DNA of 64,000 nt from Planktothrix agardhii NIES-204 (GTDB lineage Bacteria; Cyanobacteriota; Cyanobacteriia; Cyanobacteriales; Microcoleaceae). The notes beneath the pieces were generated by a model, which saw nothing but the letters and a program-made list of their open reading frames with translations, made no database searches and was not told the origin of the DNA. Location of the stretch: contig AP017991.1 of NCBI GenBank assembly GCA_003609755.1, positions 496,001 to 560,000 of the forward strand, read 5' to 3'. The position numbers and the translations under genes were made by a program. Position 1 is the first letter of the stretch, and each line of letters begins with the position of its first letter. This document shows positions 61,178 to 64,000 of this stretch, one piece after another.

Positions 61178-63007
61178 TTAACAGGGAAATTCAATCGTAA
61201 AAGTGGTAAGATTTTGGTTGCTTTCCACTTGAATTGTCCCGTTTAATTGTGCCACTAATTTTTGAACTAAAGCTAATCCTAACCCCGTTCCTCCCTGTTT
61301 CCATGGGTCAGCATTCGGAATCCGATAAAACTTCTCAAAGATTCGGGGAAGTTCTTGTTCTGGAATTTCGGCTGGGTTGCGAATCACAATTTGTAAGGGG
61401 TCAGAAATGGAGGGAGAAGGTAAAGAAATATTCTGTTTCTTTGTTTTACGTTTGTTATTAGTTGTGGGAATTAATTCCAACCAATTAGACAAAGAATGAT
61501 AATGAATTCCTAAGAAAATTTCTCCTCCATTGGGAGTATATTTACAGGCATTATTTAACAATTCTACTACAATTCTTTCTAAACTATTGGAGTTAGTTCT
61601 AATAGATTGTAAATAGGGATAATACTGGACATTTAGCACCTGATTCCGTTCTTGGGTACGAGAATAAAAAGGATTAATAATATTAGGTAGCCATTCCAAT
61701 AAATCTAAACTGTCGATGGTAATAGGTGCGGCAGAAGATTCTAACCGTTGTAAATCTAATAAATCATTAATTAAATTAGTTTCTCGCATACATTCAGATT
61801 CTAATATTTCTAAATATTTTGGACTTCGCTCTGAGTTGGGGGCAATTTTTAACATATAAATCGCCATTTTCATATTTGCTAAAGGAGTACGAAGTTCATG
61901 GGAAACCGTACTCAAAAAATCATCTTTGAGAATATTTAACTGTTGCAGTTCTTCCACCTTAGACGTGCGTTCTTCAACTTGTTTTTCTAGTTCAGCATTC
62001 CGGCTTTTTAACAGTTCTAATTTTTCCGTTTGCAATTGATGAACCGATTGTTGGAGTTGTTTAACCACCCGATACATTTCCGTCGGGTCAAGCATTCTTA
62101 ATAAACTAACCTGTGTAATAATTCCTAATAACTCTCCTTCATCCCCACAAACAATTAGTCGTTGTACCTGTTGTTTTTGCATTTCTTGATGCGCCATCCA
62201 CAGAGAATCATTAATTTTCAAAGAAAAGGATAAATTTCTCATTACCGTGGTTGCATAAGTCGCCGTTAAATCTAATTCCAAAAATTGCGCCTCCACAATA
62301 TCCTGTTCTGTAACTAATCCAATAGGGGTTAATTTTTTCTCAGTTCCGGCTTGAAAAATAACCACATAACTCGCTTGATGGGCGGTCATCATTTGCGCTA
62401 AACTCAATACAGATGTTGTGACTGGAGCCGTAATTACTTGGGTGATCATTTCATCCCCCACCCGGCGTAATCTTAAAATATTAGCGGGTTGTAAAACCTG
62501 ACGAATTCGTTCTGGGGTAATCACTCCCACTAATTGACCTCGAATATCTAAAACGGGTAAATGCGAAATTTGATGTTGTCGAAATAAGGATAAAGCCGTA
62601 AAAATATCTTGATCATCAGATTCTGTTAAACTAACAGAAATTGGAGACATGATTTCAGCGACTCGGACTTTATTAAGATTTTTTTTGATGACAGGATCTA
62701 AAATTTCTGTTGCCATTAACTGAACAATATCTCGTTCCGTGATTATTCCTACAACCGAAGCCATCTGAGGCTGTTCATCGGGAAGTACCGGAGTAATTTC
62801 TTCCGAGTCTTGATTAATAACCAAAACACAGCTTGCCCGAGATTCTTCTATTAAAAAACTACCAGAGTTTAAAAGACAATGATTCTGAGATTGACCCAGT
62901 ATTTTAATCACATCCGCTAAACAGGTTTCTGGTGTTACAATAAATGGATTCCGATCAATGGCTTGTTCTAAAGCAGATGAATAACGCACAGACTGGTAAA
63001 ATTCCAT
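61178..63007 (-). CDS. Sensor histidine kinase with four CBS motifs
   Basis: A 609-residue soluble kinase. Two CBS pairs fill residues about 15-180 (GIITERDIVQL, HQISHLPVLDIRGQLVGVIT) and 185-320 (PIGLVTEQDIVEA, VQRLIVCGDEGELLGIIT). A coiled coil (325-365) leads to HisKA with FLSTVSHELRTPLANM and HATPase with N box ELLNNACKYTP and G2 GGTGLGLALVQKL. The G1 box is unusual: IRNPAEIPEQELPRIF instead of DxGxG. The CBS pairs probably sense adenosine nucleotides (family knowledge). The N-terminal module is the clear paralog of the shortened CBS protein at 2768-3220. Confidence 0.87.
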   Translation of the reverse strand: MEFYQSVRYSSALEQAIDRNPFIVTPETCLADVIKILGQSQNHCLLNSGSFLIEESRASCVLVINQDSEEITPVLPDEQPQMASVVGIITERDIVQLMATEILDPVIKKNLNKVRVAEIMSPISVSLTESDDQDIFTALSLFRQHQISHLPVLDIRGQLVGVITPERIRQVLQPANILRLRRVGDEMITQVITAPVTTSVLSLAQMMTAHQASYVVIFQAGTEKKLTPIGLVTEQDIVEAQFLELDLTATYATTVMRNLSFSLKINDSLWMAHQEMQKQQVQRLIVCGDEGELLGIITQVSLLRMLDPTEMYRVVKQLQQSVHQLQTEKLELLKSRNAELEKQVEERTSKVEELQQLNILKDDFLSTVSHELRTPLANMKMAIYMLKIAPNSERSPKYLEILESECMRETNLINDLLDLQRLESSAAPITIDSLDLLEWLPNIINPFYSRTQERNQVLNVQYYPYLQSIRTNSNSLERIVVELLNNACKYTPNGGEIFLGIHYHSLSNWLELIPTTNNKRKTKKQNISLPSPSISDPLQIVIRNPAEIPEQELPRIFEKFYRIPNADPWKQGGTGLGLALVQKLVAQLNGTIQVESNQNLTTFTIEFPC

Positions 63008-63104
63008 AACAATACTCTAAAAAGGTTCGTAGGAAGATCCAATAAATTTTTAACATTAAAAAATCAGCAAGTCTGTAATTAGTTTAACTTAATTCAACAA
63101 TAGG

Positions 63105-63764
63105 ATGGTTATGATTGTATCTGTTAATGAACGCAATTTTTGGGAAGAACGCTATCAACAGGGAACCACCGCCTGGGACTTAGGAGAACCCGCCCCACCG
63201 TTTATTACGTTTTTGCAATCTTCTGAGGCTCCACCCCCGGGAAAAACGGCGGTTTTAGGCTGTGGAAGGGGTTATGATGCCCTATTATTTGCCAGTTATG
63301 GTTTTGAGGTTATTGGGTTTGATTTTGCGGATTCTGCGATTCAAGACGCATTAGAATATCAACAATTATTAATCAATAAATCGTCAATTTTAAAGGGAGC
63401 AGGAAAATATTTACCCACTTCAGCGCAATTTTTACAACAGGATATTTTTGACTTACCCCAGGAGTTTTTAGGACAGTTTGATTATGTAATTGAACATACT
63501 TGTTTTTGTGCAATTTCCCCAGATCAACGCCCTAATTATGTCAATTTAGTTGAGTCAATTATGAAACCCAATGGGCAATTATTCGGGTTGTTTTTTACCC
63601 ATTCCCGTGCCGGAGGGCCACCTTTTGGGATTACTCCGGCGGAAATTCGACAGTATTTTCAAGGGAAATTTCAGATTCTTTCCCTGCATCCGGTGACTGA
63701 ATCAACCCCCAGCCGTCAAGGAGAAGAACATTGGGGACATTTTATGGCACATCAAAAACTTTAG
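63105..63764 (+). CDS. TPMT-family SAM-dependent methyltransferase
   Basis: A 219-residue methyltransferase of the thiopurine-methyltransferase-like family. NFWEERYQQGTTAWDLGEPAPPF is the family start, TAVLGCGRGYDALLFASYGF is motif I, and EVIGFDFADSAI and FLQQDIFDLPQEFLGQFDYVIEHTCFCAI follow. TPMT relatives in bacteria methylate selenium, tellurium, sulfur or halide ions. The start ATG is 63105 or, two codons on, 63111. It is divergent from the CBS kinase. Confidence 0.82.
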   Translation: MVMIVSVNERNFWEERYQQGTTAWDLGEPAPPFITFLQSSEAPPPGKTAVLGCGRGYDALLFASYGFEVIGFDFADSAIQDALEYQQLLINKSSILKGAGKYLPTSAQFLQQDIFDLPQEFLGQFDYVIEHTCFCAISPDQRPNYVNLVESIMKPNGQLFGLFFTHSRAGGPPFGITPAEIRQYFQGKFQILSLHPVTESTPSRQGEEHWGHFMAHQKL

Positions 63765-63833
63765 CAATTAATTCTGCAAATTTTTTCTAACCTGGCTATA
63801 ATAAGTAAAGATTTAGTTAAACCTGATTTACAA

Positions 63834-64000
63834 ATGAGTCAACCGTTGAATTTAGAAAATATTGCCGATCAGCTAGATAGCAAAAATTTACGAGATCGTC
63901 TATTAGCCTTAGCTTCTTTGCGAAATGTTCCTCCAGAAGATGCTGTTCCTTTAATTAAAAAAGTGCTAGATGATGAAAGTTTACAAGTCCGTTCTATGGC
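63834..64000 (+). CDS. HEAT-repeat protein, 5' part only
   Basis: The first 55 residues, starting MSQPLNLENIADQLDSKNLR, then DRLLALASLRNVPPEDAVPL and IKKVLDDESLQVRSMA. The helix pair with the DDES-QVRSMA ending is a HEAT/PBS-lyase-type repeat. Such proteins are common in cyanobacteria as scaffolds, sometimes with phycobilisomes. The gene runs off the right edge. A TATAAT at 63797-63802 may be its -10 box, but no good -35 was seen. Confidence 0.75.
   Translation, partial: MSQPLNLENIADQLDSKNLRDRLLALASLRNVPPEDAVPLIKKVLDDESLQVRSM

Overview
The window looks like chromosome of a filamentous, non-heterocystous cyanobacterium (Oscillatoria/Planktothrix-like; the genus is inference). The evidence is the many GCGATCGC (HIP1) octamers, a crtD carotenoid gene, a full NtcA regulator, a PetM cytochrome b6f subunit, a ChlH-type chelatase, and intergenic DNA full of cyanobacterial palindromes and heptad repeats. 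No rRNA, tRNA, CRISPR array or intact transposase was seen.

Layout. 1-9.5 kb: the 5' part of crtD, then bgtA and natH (amino-acid ABC ATPase and permease, minus strand). Between them, on the plus strand, lies a four-gene sensory cassette: REC-kinase, shortened CBS protein, lipoprotein solute receptor, membrane hybrid kinase. rlmN follows. 9.5-19.4 kb: an accessory island. It holds a Uma2 gene, then a very large unknown protein (1044 aa), a very large SF2-helicase-like protein (1223 aa) and a RecF/ABC-type ATPase that has its own perfect-consensus promoter. A SRPBCC-like gene and a RelE-type toxin-antitoxin pair come next. This is the best candidate for an undescribed (probably defence) system. 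19.5-34 kb: hslO, a GNAT protein, a phytase-like esterase, a TM0106-type nuclease, a cystine lyase-like enzyme, a histidine kinase and a PHP phosphatase. A decayed stretch follows with two gene remnants and a petM shortened by a nonsense codon, then a second Uma2 gene, a YqgF-like protein and a DUF3084 protein. 34-41 kb: ntcA and fabI around an NtcA box, hisB, a glutaredoxin-like gene coupled to a 1320-aa LOV-GGDEF-EAL light/c-di-GMP protein.

41-48.3 kb: corrin-ring genes. cobK has a perfect sigma-70 promoter next to a MITE-like element. cobL diverges from a cobalamin riboswitch followed by cobG-cobH-cobI-(cbiG-cobJ), with stop/start overlaps in the last genes. A ChlH/CobN-type large chelatase subunit at 51.4-55 kb, beside an ArsR-type repressor, may use the product. 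48-64 kb: chorismate lyase, rnhA, a third Uma2 gene with an exact 113-bp partial copy, rnhB, an Rpn-type nuclease, pheA, an S66 carboxypeptidase, a HAD gene that lost its 3' catalytic part, two methyltransferases, a four-CBS histidine kinase and the start of a HEAT-repeat gene.

Repeats matter here. One palindrome supplies the C-terminus of an esterase, another sits in frame inside the LOV protein, and heptad arrays run up to the start codons of two genes. Several start codons were moved inward from the longest open frame on the basis of ribosome sites, stop/start overlaps or family N-termini; these are noted gene by gene.
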